NCBI GenBank assembly: GCA_020633975.1
Contig: JACKCR010000007.1
Location: forward strand, 278,397-342,396
Origin: Candidatus Eiseniibacteriota bacterium
Lineage (GTDB): Bacteria > Eisenbacteria > RBG-16-71-46 > CAIMUX01
Length of the DNA stretch: 64,000 nt
Direction: 5' to 3'
Both the position numbers and the translations under genes were made by a program. Within the stretch, counting starts at the first letter, position 1; every line of letters begins with the position of its first letter. The notes beneath the pieces are model-generated. The model saw only the letters and a program-made list of their open reading frames with translations. It was not told the DNA's origin and made no database searches. Shown piece after piece: positions 8,689-17,853 of the stretch.

Positions 8689-10551
8689 ATGGATCCAAGG
8701 CCGCGACTCGAGAAGGAACCCAAGCGAGACGGGCACACTCCACTCCGGTCGAGCGGCGCCCCGTCCGTAACCACTCTATCGGGGGAGGTGAAGCCGCGTC
8801 TGGCTCGCCGCATCCTCGCACTCACGTTGGTCCCGATCCTCCTCGCGATCGGGGTTTCCGTCGCCCTGGTCGATCGTCAGGTACGAACTCTCACAGAGGC
8901 GGAGATTCAGGAGCAACTCTGGGTAGCACGGACCCTAGCACTCGATCTTCTCAGCTCCCGCGAGCAGGAGCTCCTCACCCAGGGCTGGATCGTCGCGCGG
9001 GATCCGAAGTTCTTCGCCATGCTCGCGTCGATCGGGATCGAGCGCGACGCCAGCTACCGGAGAACGCTGGAAGACATCGCGATCCAGTTCGCTGCGACCT
9101 TGGACAGCGACCGGCTGGAGATCCTGGACGACTCGGGAGTCGTCCAGGCGCAGTTCGAACCACGCCGTTCTGCGTACGGGCTACCTGTCGTGCCGAGAAA
9201 CGCGTCCACGGAAGTCGACATCGTGTCTGCCCTCCAGGGGAGCCCTACGGTGGGACTGACTTGGGCGGAAGCGGGTACCTTGATCCAGACCGCAACGGTC
9301 CCGGTCTGGGTAGGAGATCGCATCGTTGGAGTGCTCCGCCACGGTCGACGCATCGACACGGAACTGCTCGGCAAGATCCGTTCGCTGACACGGTGCGAGA
9401 TTGCGTTTCGATGCGGAGACGACATCGCGGCGAGCACACTGCTCGACCCGGGCACATCGCACATCGACGTCACCGAGCAGTTGGCCACACTACAAGGCGA
9501 CTCTGTCTCGGTGAGCCTCTACCGTTCGATCGTGCCGGAAGAGAAGTTTCTCGCCTCGCTCAGGACCAAACTCGCGATCATCGGGCTTGGCGTCATCGTG
9601 ATCAGCCTTCTCGGCGCTCGCGCCGTCGTCCGTAGGCTCACCGGACCTGTCCACACCCTCGTCCGCGCGGCCATCCGACTGGAGCGGGGAGAGCCGGACA
9701 GCGAGATCGACATTCGCACCGGAGACGAGCTGGAGTACCTGGGGCGGCGGTTTGGCGAGATGCGCTCGACCTTGAGAAACCAGATCGAATCGCTACGCGA
9801 ACTGGACCGGATGAAGTCTACTTTCCTCACGATCGCATCACACGAGCTACGGACCCCCGCGACCATCATTCAGGGGAACGTCGAGCTCCTCGAGTACCTC
9901 CCCCAGCCGGATGACGAGCAGTTTCCCGAGGTGATCGACGGACTTCGCCGCGGCGTCGCCCGACTACACAGCGTCTTGGAGCGAATCGGAGACATGGCGT
10001 TGCTCGACAGCGAGAAGATGCGGCTCTCCATGCGCCGATTCGATGGTCGGGAACTCCTCCCCGAGCTGTCCACCTGGTGGAACCGCTCGAAGCAGGAGCG
10101 TGCGCTCGACTTCACCGTCCACGCGCCAGCCGATCCCGTGCCACTCCACGCCGACGCCGGCCGGCTTCGCCAGGCGATCCAGAACCTACTCCACAACACG
10201 TTCCGATTCACACCAGATGGTGGGACCGTCCGCCTCTCGCTCGAGGTCCACGGAAAGATTGGGCGCTTCGTCGTCGAAGACGACGGCATCGGCGTTCCAT
10301 CCGAACACCGCGAGTCGATCTTCGAGGCATTCTACGAAGCGAGGGACGTGCTCGGGCATCGTTCCGGAGACACCGAGTTCGGTTCGGCCGGTCTGGGCCT
10401 CGGTCTCGCCTTGTCTCGAAGTATCGCGCACGCCCACGACGGAACGATCGCGTACGAGCCCGTGCCGGCGGGAGGAAGTCGCTTCGTCATCGAGATCCCG
10501 TTGGCGAACACAGGAGAATCAGTGCTCGAAACAGGAGAGATCGCGGCATGA
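8689..10551 (+). CDS. Membrane-bound sensor histidine kinase
   Basis: A 620-residue kinase. Helix 1 is at about residues 40-61, a periplasmic sensor domain of about 230 residues resembles a double-Cache/CHASE-type fold, and helix 2 is at about 294-313. A HAMP linker follows, then HisKA with H385 in ASHELRTP and a HATPase domain with NLLHNTFRFTPDGG, DDGIGVP and GLGLGLALS. ATG 8689 lies 7 bases after GAGGTGG; GTG 8686 is also possible. The start is 12 bases after the cupredoxin gene and the stop overlaps the porin start (ATGA). No response regulator is encoded in the operon. Context suggests it senses a periplasmic signal tied to the cupredoxin or the porin substrate (inference). Confidence 0.9.
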   Translation: MDPRPRLEKEPKRDGHTPLRSSGAPSVTTLSGEVKPRLARRILALTLVPILLAIGVSVALVDRQVRTLTEAEIQEQLWVARTLALDLLSSREQELLTQGWIVARDPKFFAMLASIGIERDASYRRTLEDIAIQFAATLDSDRLEILDDSGVVQAQFEPRRSAYGLPVVPRNASTEVDIVSALQGSPTVGLTWAEAGTLIQTATVPVWVGDRIVGVLRHGRRIDTELLGKIRSLTRCEIAFRCGDDIAASTLLDPGTSHIDVTEQLATLQGDSVSVSLYRSIVPEEKFLASLRTKLAIIGLGVIVISLLGARAVVRRLTGPVHTLVRAAIRLERGEPDSEIDIRTGDELEYLGRRFGEMRSTLRNQIESLRELDRMKSTFLTIASHELRTPATIIQGNVELLEYLPQPDDEQFPEVIDGLRRGVARLHSVLERIGDMALLDSEKMRLSMRRFDGRELLPELSTWWNRSKQERALDFTVHAPADPVPLHADAGRLRQAIQNLLHNTFRFTPDGGTVRLSLEVHGKIGRFVVEDDGIGVPSEHRESIFEAFYEARDVLGHRSGDTEFGSAGLGLGLALSRSIAHAHDGTIAYEPVPAGGSRFVIEIPLANTGESVLETGEIAA

Positions 10552-11894
10552 AAAGCCTCAGGCGAATCTCGACGGCAGTGACCGCGCCACTTCTTGGTGC
10601 GAAGCGAGAGCACCAGGCACGTCTTGGCCCATCGGCAACGGCTCTGGCGTGTCTCGGCGCGTCGGCAACGGCTCTGGCGCGTCTCGGCGCGACGGCCGCG
10701 AATCTGGCGCTTCTCGGCGCGGCGGCCACGACTCTGGCGTTGTTCAGCGCGACAACGGCCCATGCGCAGGCGGTCACCGTCCACGGAAGGATGACCTCGA
10801 CGCTGCGGCCGGAGTCGGACGGCGTCGCCTTGAACGAGAGCAACCGAGGAGAGACGCCGTTCGACTTCCTCGACGTGGACCTCTTCCTCGATGCGGCTCC
10901 GACCGATGATCTACAGCTTCGAACATGGCTCGTGTTCAATGACGTCTACCCTCACACGATGAGCCTGGCCGCAGCCATTCTGCTCTACGAAGTCGTAGAC
11001 GGTGGACGGCTCTACCTCCAGGCGGGGAAGATCCCCGTCCCGCTGGGGAACTACCTGGACCGATTCGCCGCAGACCGCAGCCCGATCATCGGAATCCCGC
11101 TCGCCTGGCATTGGCACAGCAGCCTTGCACGGGACATCGTCCCTCGGAGCGCCGACGCGCTCCTCGCAGCGAGCGGCACCGGACAGACCGCTCCGCCCGT
11201 CTACCCGGACGCCGCTTCGAGCCGTCGGGGACTCGCGCTGCTCTACGCTGCCTGTTACGACTACGGCGCCGTCGCAATCGGCTCCGCCGGTTCTTGGGAG
11301 TACCGTGCGGGGCTCCTCGCCGGCACGCCCGGCAATCCAGCCGCAGGCAACGACGCAAACGACAGCCGAACCCTCGCGGGACGGCTAGGTTGGTCGCCCG
11401 GCCCGTTCCTTCGAGTCGGAGCATCGGGAGCTTGGGGAGCCTATCTCCCGGACGACGTGGGACTGCCGGATGGGTTGTCGCTGTCTGGCAGCGATGAACC
11501 CGGAGACTACGCGCAAACAGCCCTGGTCTTCGACATCGAAGCGTCACGAGGCCACGGCGCGCTCTTCTCCGAGGTCGCATGGAGCCGCTACGAATCTCCG
11601 TTCATCGACGACGACCTGGACCAGGTGTCGTACTACGTCGAAGCCCTCTACCGCGTAGCTGCGGGCTGGACGGTCGGCGCCCGTTGGGACGAGATCCGTT
11701 TCAGTGAGATCGCAAGCGATTCGGGCGACAGTTCACGGTGGAGCGAGTCGCACAAGCGACTTGAGCTGGGCTCGTCCTACGATGTCTCTCGTAGCTTCAC
11801 GATCCGGACGGGGCTCCAGATGAACCATGCGGGAGCCGAAGGGTTCGATCCCGACGCGAACGTCGTGGCCGTACAGCTCATCGGTCGCTTCTAG
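10548..11894 (+). CDS. Outer-membrane beta-barrel porin with a repeat-built signal peptide
   Basis: A 448-residue exported protein. After about 73 residues ending in TTAHAQA, the mature part shows alternating amphipathic strands and ends in VVAVQLIGRF, with a terminal Phe as expected for a barrel recognised by the BAM machinery. Segments such as LYLQAGKIPVPLGNYLDRF resemble short-chain porins of the DUF/OprO type. The N-terminal leader is unusual, consisting of tandem 10-residue LGxSATALAx units. The ATG overlaps the kinase stop codon. It probably supplies the outer-membrane channel of the cupredoxin-kinase-porin operon; the substrate is unknown. Confidence 0.75.
   Translation: MKSLRRISTAVTAPLLGAKREHQARLGPSATALACLGASATALARLGATAANLALLGAAATTLALFSATTAHAQAVTVHGRMTSTLRPESDGVALNESNRGETPFDFLDVDLFLDAAPTDDLQLRTWLVFNDVYPHTMSLAAAILLYEVVDGGRLYLQAGKIPVPLGNYLDRFAADRSPIIGIPLAWHWHSSLARDIVPRSADALLAASGTGQTAPPVYPDAASSRRGLALLYAACYDYGAVAIGSAGSWEYRAGLLAGTPGNPAAGNDANDSRTLAGRLGWSPGPFLRVGASGAWGAYLPDDVGLPDGLSLSGSDEPGDYAQTALVFDIEASRGHGALFSEVAWSRYESPFIDDDLDQVSYYVEALYRVAAGWTVGARWDEIRFSEIASDSGDSSRWSESHKRLELGSSYDVSRSFTIRTGLQMNHAGAEGFDPDANVVAVQLIGRF
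10591..10770 (+). repeat. 30-bp tandem repeat (five to six copies) encoding the porin signal peptide
   Basis: Units start at 10621, 10651, 10681 and 10711, each of the form GTCTCGGCGCG..CGGC.ACG.CTCTGGCG, with degenerate copies at 10591 and 10741. Each unit is exactly 10 codons, so copy-number change keeps the frame and only lengthens or shortens the hydrophobic core. Confidence 0.9.
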
Positions 11895-11971
11895 CGCCAA
11901 CCCGCGCGAATCAGCACGGCTCGGCACGTCCGGCGCTCGACGGCAGGGAAGGGAACTCCGGCCCGGCCCTG

Positions 11972-13420
11972 CTACCCGACCTTGCGCCAGAACATCGGCG
12001 TCAGCATCACGAACACGGTGAAGAGTTCGAGACGGCCGAACAGCATGGCGACCGCGAGGATCAGTTTGCTGGCGGCGGGAAGCGTCGAGTAGGTGCTCGC
12101 CGGACCCACGACGCCGAGGCCGGGACCCACGTTTCCAAGCGCTGAGACGGTGGCCCCAACGGCAGTCGAGAAATCGGCTCCGAGGTGGGCGACGAGCAGC
12201 GAGGAGATCAGGAAGAGCACGAAGTAGAGCAAGAAGAAGCCGAGGACCGTCATCATTACTTCGTCGTCCACGACTTTGCCGGAGTGGCGGACGTTGAAGA
12301 CGGCATGGGGGTGGAGGGTCTTCTTCACGACTCGATTCGCGTGCTTGGCGAGGAGGACGACTCGCATCACCTTGACTCCGCCCGCAGTCGATCCAGCACA
12401 GCCTCCGCAGAACATGATCGTGAAGATGAGCGCATGCGCCCCAAAGCCCCAAAGGAGATAGTCAGCCGTTCCGTATCCCGTCGACGTCACGATCGAGACC
12501 ATCTGGAACAGCCCGAGACGGATTCCCTTGCCGATCGAGGCGTCTCCATGGACAACGGCGGCGATCGTGAGGAGGATCGATCCAGCGATCGTCAGGTACG
12601 TGTAGTACCGAAACTCCTCGTTCTTCCAGTACCGCTTCCACCGCCCGCGCACGAGCCAGAAGTGGAGCGAGAAGTTCGCCCCCGCGATGAACATGAACGC
12701 CGTGATCACGAGATCGATGTAGGTACTGTCGAACGCGCCGACGCTCTTGTCACGGGTCGAGAATCCACCGGTGGACAGAGTGGTGAATGCGTGGCAAACG
12801 GCCTCGAAGAGGTTCATGCCACCGAACATGAGGAGCACGGTCTGGATCGCAGTGAGCCCGACGTAGACGCTCCAGAGGATCTTCGCCGTATCCTGGATCC
12901 GGGGCGACAACCGGTCCGCCGTGGGTCCAGGAACTTCGGCACGGAAGAGCTGCATCCCTCCGACCCCGAGCATCGGCAGAATGGCCACGGACAGGACGAC
13001 GATTCCCATGCCGCCGAGCCATTGAGTCAGACTTCTCCAGAGCAGGATTCCGTGCGGCAACGACTCGATGTTGTCGAAGATGGTCGCCCCGGTCGTCGTG
13101 AAGCCGCTCATGGTCTCGAAGAACGCATCCACCGGACCGCAGACTCCGCACATCACGTACGGAAGAGCGCCGAAGATCGCCGCCGCGAGCCACGCGAACG
13201 TGGTGATGGCAAACCCCTCGCGGATCCGTAGGTCGACTCTCTCCCCGCGCGTCAGAGCGAGCGTCACGCCTCCGGCGAGCAGAGGAATCAGCGCAGAAAC
13301 GAGGAATGCGAATCGGTCGATCGTGTGGTCGAACCAGGAGAGGATCGCGGAAGGCACCATCGCCGCGCCAACCGCCGCGAGGATGAACCCGAGAACTCGA
13401 ACGATGACACGATAGTTCAT
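11972..13420 (-). CDS. trkH: TrkH/KtrB-family potassium uptake membrane subunit
   Basis: A 482-residue protein with about ten hydrophobic helices and four pore-loop selectivity motifs: TTTGAT, STGGFS, TSTGYG and GNVGPG. It forms the K+-translocating subunit of the Trk/Ktr system in the inner membrane and normally needs a cytoplasmic nucleotide-binding TrkA/KtrA partner. No such partner is in the window. The ATG at 13420 begins MNYRVI. Length and motif spacing fit TrkH. It lies convergent to the porin and is followed on its own strand, upstream, by sucA. Confidence 0.95.
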   Translation of the reverse strand: MNYRVIVRVLGFILAAVGAAMVPSAILSWFDHTIDRFAFLVSALIPLLAGGVTLALTRGERVDLRIREGFAITTFAWLAAAIFGALPYVMCGVCGPVDAFFETMSGFTTTGATIFDNIESLPHGILLWRSLTQWLGGMGIVVLSVAILPMLGVGGMQLFRAEVPGPTADRLSPRIQDTAKILWSVYVGLTAIQTVLLMFGGMNLFEAVCHAFTTLSTGGFSTRDKSVGAFDSTYIDLVITAFMFIAGANFSLHFWLVRGRWKRYWKNEEFRYYTYLTIAGSILLTIAAVVHGDASIGKGIRLGLFQMVSIVTSTGYGTADYLLWGFGAHALIFTIMFCGGCAGSTAGGVKVMRVVLLAKHANRVVKKTLHPHAVFNVRHSGKVVDDEVMMTVLGFFLLYFVLFLISSLLVAHLGADFSTAVGATVSALGNVGPGLGVVGPASTYSTLPAASKLILAVAMLFGRLELFTVFVMLTPMFWRKVG

Positions 13421-13479
13421 TCAGCGAGCACCCGAGGTCCCCCGTGGCCATTCCGGAGTGCGGACGCTAGTGCGCTGCG

Positions 13480-16400
13480 TCACCGCGCGGCGGACCCGAC
13501 CTTGGAAGACGGGCTCTTCGCGTCCGGCGGCACCTTGCGTTCCGGCAATCCACCCAAGGCATCGGACAGCACCTTGGCCTGACGTTGGTGATGGAGCCGA
13601 GCCGAACCAACGGCCGGACTGGCTCCTTCCGGGCGACCAACGTAACGCACTTGGCAGCGCTCTGCCAGCATGTCCTGTAGGCGCGGCTGAGCGAAGAACC
13701 ACGCTCCATCGTTCTGCGGTTCCTCTTGGACCCAGCAGATCTCCTCGGCGCTCGCGTAGTAATCGAAGATCCGCTCGAGTTCCGGTGCAGGCCAGGGATA
13801 GACCTGCTCGACCCGCACGATCGCAACCGTGTCCGGATCCAGGGCACCTTCGGAGCCGCGCTTCTTCCTCTCGGCGCTGAGGTCGTAGTAGACCTTCCCC
13901 GAGCAGAGGAGGACTCGCTGGACCTTCTGCGGATCCCGGATGGCCGGATCGTCGACCACTCGCTGGAACCGTCCCTCCGTGAACTCTTCGATCGTCGAGA
14001 CCGCCCTGGGATGCCTGAGAAGACTCTTCGGCGTGAAGACGATGAGCGGAGCGCGATAGTTGCGCACCATCTGACGGCGAAGCAGATGGAAGATCTGCGC
14101 TGGAGTCGTGCAGTTCGCGACCTGGAGGTTGTCCTCCGCACAGAGCTGAAGGAAACGTTCGATGCGCGCACTCGAGTGCTCCGGGCCCTGCCCTTCGTAG
14201 CCGTGAGGCAACATCATCGTGAGGCCGCTCATCCGGCCCCACTTCACGTGGGCGGACGCGATGAACTGATCGATGATGACCTGCGCGCCGTTGACGAAGT
14301 CACCGAACTGCGCTTCCCAGATCACGAGCGTCATCGGATCAGCGAGGCTGTATCCGTACTCGTATCCGAGCACCGCCGCCTCCGACAGGAGGCTGTCGTA
14401 CACCTCGAAACGAGCCTTGGGCGTGAGGTGCGCGAGCGGCGTGTACTCCGCACCGGTGAGCTGGTCCACGATGACCGCGTGCCGGTGACTGAACGTACCG
14501 CGCGAGCTGTCTTGTCCGGAAAGGCGAACGTTGTACCCGTCTTCGAGCAGAGAAGCGTAGGCCATCGTCTCGCCGAACGACCAGTCGAGCCCAACACCCT
14601 TTCGGACCGCATCCTGGCGCTTCTCGAACAGCTTCTTGAGCTTGGGATGTACGTGGAGGCTGTCCGGCAGCTCGGTGAGCCGCGCCATCAAATCGACCAA
14701 CGTCTCGCGGGAAAGATGGGTCGGAGTCTCGTCCTCGGGAGTCATCCGAGAGAAGCCGTCCCAGACGCCACGAGGTTCGTAAGGCTCTTCCGGCTTCGGA
14801 ACCTTGGTCTTGATCGACTCGAGCCCCTTGTCCAGTCGCTCCTTGAACTCGTTCTCCATCGCTTCGGCCTCGTCCTTGGAAAGGACGTTCATGGCGATGA
14901 GGCGATCGCGATACATCTGGCGGACCGGCCGCTTCTCCTTGATCACACCGTAGAGGAGCGGCTGGGTGAACATCGGCTCGTCGCCTTCGTTGTGACCGTG
15001 CTTCCGGTAGCAGACGAGAGCGATGACGACATCGCTCCGGAACTTCTGCCGGTAGGCCAGCGCAAGCCGAGTGACGTGGACCACGGCCTCGGGATGGTCG
15101 CCGTTCACGTGGAAGATCGGGACTTGGATCATCTTCGCGACGTCGGTCGCGTAGAGACTGGAGCGAGCCTCGGCCGGCGTCGTCGTGAAACCGATCTGAT
15201 TGTCCACGACGATGTGGACGGTTCCGCCCGTCGTGTAGCCCTGAAGCTGAGAGAGGTTCAGGGTTTCGGCCACGATCCCCTGGCCCGCAAACGCGGCGTC
15301 ACCATGGATGAGCACCGGCACGGTCCTGGCACCGGCTTCGTCTCCATCCCGTGTCTGCTTGGCGCGCGCCCGCCCCTCGACGACCGGGTTCACCGCCTCG
15401 AGATGGGAGGGGTTGGACGTCAGGGAGAGATGGACCTGATAGCCGGTGCGCGTCTTCCGATTGCTCGAGTAGCCCTTGTGGTACTTGACGTCTCCCGAAC
15501 CGAACGGCATTTCGAGCGCGATGTCCTCGAACTCGGAGAAGATCATCTCTTTCGACTTGTCGAGGATGTTGCAGAGGACGTTGAGGCGTCCGCGATGTGC
15601 CATCCCGAGCACGTACTCGCGGATTCCGTAGGCTCCCGACTCCTCGACCAGCTCCTCCAAGAGCGGGATCAGCGACTCTCCGCCCTCGAGCGAGAAGCGC
15701 TTCTGTCCAACGAAGCGCGTGTGGACGAAGTTCTCGAAGAGCTCCGCCTCGGCGAGATCCCGCAGGATGCGGAGCCGCTCCTCGTTGCTGAACTGCGTCC
15801 GGTTCCGGGTCGACTCCATCTGGTCGATCAACCAGTTCTTCCGCTCCGGATCCTGGATGTGAGTGAACTCCACACCGACGCTGCGCGTGTAGGTCTCACG
15901 CAGATGTTCGAGGATCTGCCCGAGCGGCTGGAGTGGCCCGCCGTAGAGATCTCCCGTGACGAACTCGCGCTCCATGTCGGACTCGTCGAAGCCCCAGTAC
16001 GCCGGGTCCACCTCGGGGAAGTAGCTCGGACGCATTCCGAGGGGATCCGTCTCGGCAATCCGGTGGCCCCGCGCACGGAAGGCGTGGATCATCCGAAGGA
16101 CACGGGAGTTCTTGAGCGTGAGCGTCTGGTCTAGAGCACGAGCCGTGCTCGCCTCGACCAGAATGTAGCCGGGCGGCGGTGTCATACTCGGGTGCCCCGC
16201 CCCAGGAGACGTGACGGCCGAAGTAGCAGCTGCTGGCGGCGTGGCCGGCGGAACCGGAGGCGTAGCCGACGCGGGCGCGGCCGACGCAGGCGCAGCCAAC
16301 GAAGACGAAGCCGACGAAGACGAAGCCGATGCGGACGGAGCGGGCCGCGATGGAGGGGAAGTGGAGGCCCCATGGCCACTTCCCGAACCGGGGGCCGAAG

Positions 16401-16575
16401 GAGTCGACTGACCGTTTTCGCTACTTCGGAAGAAATCCGCCCACTCGGGTGGCACCGAGTTCGGATTGAGCGCGAAGCGCTCCCGCAGGATCTCGACGAT
16501 CCCTGCGTTCATCCCGAGATCATGCGCTGGCGCGACCGGCCGTCCTGACCGCTCCGCCTTCCTGTCTTGCTCCAT
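13480..16575 (-). CDS. sucA: 2-oxoglutarate dehydrogenase E1 component
   Basis: A thiamine-diphosphate enzyme that decarboxylates 2-oxoglutarate and passes succinyl to the E2 lipoyl domain. It has 1031 residues. The N-terminus IVEILRERFALNPNSVPPEW matches the E1o/OdhA head. A Ser/Ala/Pro linker follows, then the catalytic core with HGDAAFAGQG, NLSQLQGYTTGG, VVDNQIGFTT and RKHGHNEGDEP, and the transketolase-like second half with LPHGYEGQGPEHSSAR. I used the ATG at 16575 (weak GAGAG upstream); an ATG 21 codons later is possible. The linker is built of tandem 5-residue units. The E2 and E3 genes are not in the window. Confidence 0.95.
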   Translation of the reverse strand: MEQDRKAERSGRPVAPAHDLGMNAGIVEILRERFALNPNSVPPEWADFFRSSENGQSTPSAPGSGSGHGASTSPPSRPAPSASASSSSASSSLAAPASAAPASATPPVPPATPPAAATSAVTSPGAGHPSMTPPPGYILVEASTARALDQTLTLKNSRVLRMIHAFRARGHRIAETDPLGMRPSYFPEVDPAYWGFDESDMEREFVTGDLYGGPLQPLGQILEHLRETYTRSVGVEFTHIQDPERKNWLIDQMESTRNRTQFSNEERLRILRDLAEAELFENFVHTRFVGQKRFSLEGGESLIPLLEELVEESGAYGIREYVLGMAHRGRLNVLCNILDKSKEMIFSEFEDIALEMPFGSGDVKYHKGYSSNRKTRTGYQVHLSLTSNPSHLEAVNPVVEGRARAKQTRDGDEAGARTVPVLIHGDAAFAGQGIVAETLNLSQLQGYTTGGTVHIVVDNQIGFTTTPAEARSSLYATDVAKMIQVPIFHVNGDHPEAVVHVTRLALAYRQKFRSDVVIALVCYRKHGHNEGDEPMFTQPLLYGVIKEKRPVRQMYRDRLIAMNVLSKDEAEAMENEFKERLDKGLESIKTKVPKPEEPYEPRGVWDGFSRMTPEDETPTHLSRETLVDLMARLTELPDSLHVHPKLKKLFEKRQDAVRKGVGLDWSFGETMAYASLLEDGYNVRLSGQDSSRGTFSHRHAVIVDQLTGAEYTPLAHLTPKARFEVYDSLLSEAAVLGYEYGYSLADPMTLVIWEAQFGDFVNGAQVIIDQFIASAHVKWGRMSGLTMMLPHGYEGQGPEHSSARIERFLQLCAEDNLQVANCTTPAQIFHLLRRQMVRNYRAPLIVFTPKSLLRHPRAVSTIEEFTEGRFQRVVDDPAIRDPQKVQRVLLCSGKVYYDLSAERKKRGSEGALDPDTVAIVRVEQVYPWPAPELERIFDYYASAEEICWVQEEPQNDGAWFFAQPRLQDMLAERCQVRYVGRPEGASPAVGSARLHHQRQAKVLSDALGGLPERKVPPDAKSPSSKVGSAAR
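16268..16342 (-). repeat. 15-bp tandem repeat encoding the sucA linker
   Basis: Five consecutive 15-base units (starts 16268, 16283, 16298, 16313, 16328) on the plus strand have the form GACGAAGACGAAGCC with substitutions. On the coding strand they give five-residue Ala/Ser/Pro units in the flexible linker between the E1 head and catalytic core. Confidence 0.85.
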
Positions 16576-16803
16576 GGGCTCTCTAGTGCTCCCGCGACAC
16601 GGATTCCGAGATTCGGGGCCGCTTCCCCGTCGCTGTCGTGCCTTGGATGTCGCCCTCTGCCCCTTCTCAACCATCGGCTCAGGCCCACTGGCATGTTGAG
16701 GAGGGATCGGTCTCCCGTCGGATCGGGGCAGTTTACCCCATATCGGAGCCCTGGCTACCGGGGATGTTCCGATTGGGCTCGGATTCTGCGCCGAGGCAAC
16801 CTG

Positions 16804-17853
16804 CTAGATCTCGTCCTTCCGGACGCAGGCGACGACGTGCCTCGGATCCCCGCTCCCGCTGAACGGTTCGAGCTCGGGCCGGGCCTCCTTGCACTTCGGC
16901 TGCGCGAAGGGGCACCGGGGGTGGAAGGCACAGCCGCGGGGCGGATTGACCGGGCTCGGCGTCTCCCCCTCGATCGGCGCCTGCTTCCTCCGCTTGCGCG
17001 GGTCCGGGTTCGGCACCGATGCGATGAGAGCGCGAGTGTAGGGATGGGTCGGCGCGTCGAAGATCGTCTCCTTCTTCCCCATCTCGACGATCCGACCGAG
17101 GTACATGATCGCAATGGAGTCGGAGATGTATTCGACCACGGAGAGATCGTGGGAGATGAACATGTAGGTGAGGCCGAGCTTCTTCTGCAGCTGGACCATC
17201 AGGTTGATCACCTGGGCCTGGACCGAGACGTCGAGGGCGGAGACCGGCTCGTCCGCGACGATGACCTTTGGCTCGAGCGCGAGCGCGCGCGCGATTCCGA
17301 CGCGCTGCCTCTGCCCACCAGAGAACTCGTGCGGGTACCGGTTGATCACTTCCGTCTTGAGACCCACCTGGAGGCAGAGTTCCTCGACCTTCCGCTGCCG
17401 TTCCTCGCGCGTTCCGATTGTATGGACGTCCAACGGCTCACGAACGATGTCGCCGACGGGGAGGCGCGGATTGAGTGACGAGTAGGGATCCTGGAAGATC
17501 ATCTGGATCTCGCGACGGAGCACGAACAGCTGCTTCTTGTTCGCATGCGCGAGGTCCGCACCCTCGAAGAGAACCCGGCCCTCGGTCGGTTCCTCGAGAC
17601 GCATGAGGGTGCGCCCCAAGGTCGACTTCCCACAGCCGGACTCACCGACCAACCCGAGGGTCTCTCCCTTCATCAGATCGAAGGAGACACCGTCGACTGC
17701 CTTGACAGCCGCCTGTACCCGGGAGAAGACACCTCCTCGGATCGGGTAGTGCTTCTTGAGGTCTTGCACGCGGAGGATCGTGTCCTTCGCGAGTTCCGTG
17801 CCGACACCGCCGACCGCCGCACCGTCTGCCATTGGGCTCTTCGGATCGATCAC
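16804..17853 (-). CDS. oppF: Peptide ABC transporter ATP-binding protein (OppF type)
   Basis: A cytoplasmic ATPase of 349 residues with Walker [10 protein letters not shown], signature SGGQRQRVGIARAL, Walker B VIVADEPVSALD and H-loop FISHD. The C-terminal oligopeptide/dipeptide extension has CAFHPRCPFAQPKC, a Cys cluster typical of OppD/OppF. The GTG at 17853 overlaps the oppD stop (GTGA) and follows GGAGGGGG. It is the last gene of the five-gene operon and pairs with OppD to energise import. Confidence 0.93.
   Translation of the reverse strand: MIDPKSPMADGAAVGGVGTELAKDTILRVQDLKKHYPIRGGVFSRVQAAVKAVDGVSFDLMKGETLGLVGESGCGKSTLGRTLMRLEEPTEGRVLFEGADLAHANKKQLFVLRREIQMIFQDPYSSLNPRLPVGDIVREPLDVHTIGTREERQRKVEELCLQVGLKTEVINRYPHEFSGGQRQRVGIARALALEPKVIVADEPVSALDVSVQAQVINLMVQLQKKLGLTYMFISHDLSVVEYISDSIAIMYLGRIVEMGKKETIFDAPTHPYTRALIASVPNPDPRKRRKQAPIEGETPSPVNPPRGCAFHPRCPFAQPKCKEARPELEPFSGSGDPRHVVACVRKDEI

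Noticed and set aside
13726-16134. An 802-residue open frame opposite sucA
   Set aside because: It is the antisense shadow of a conserved gene in GC-rich sequence, with Val/Leu/Arg/Glu/Asp bias and no recognisable domain.
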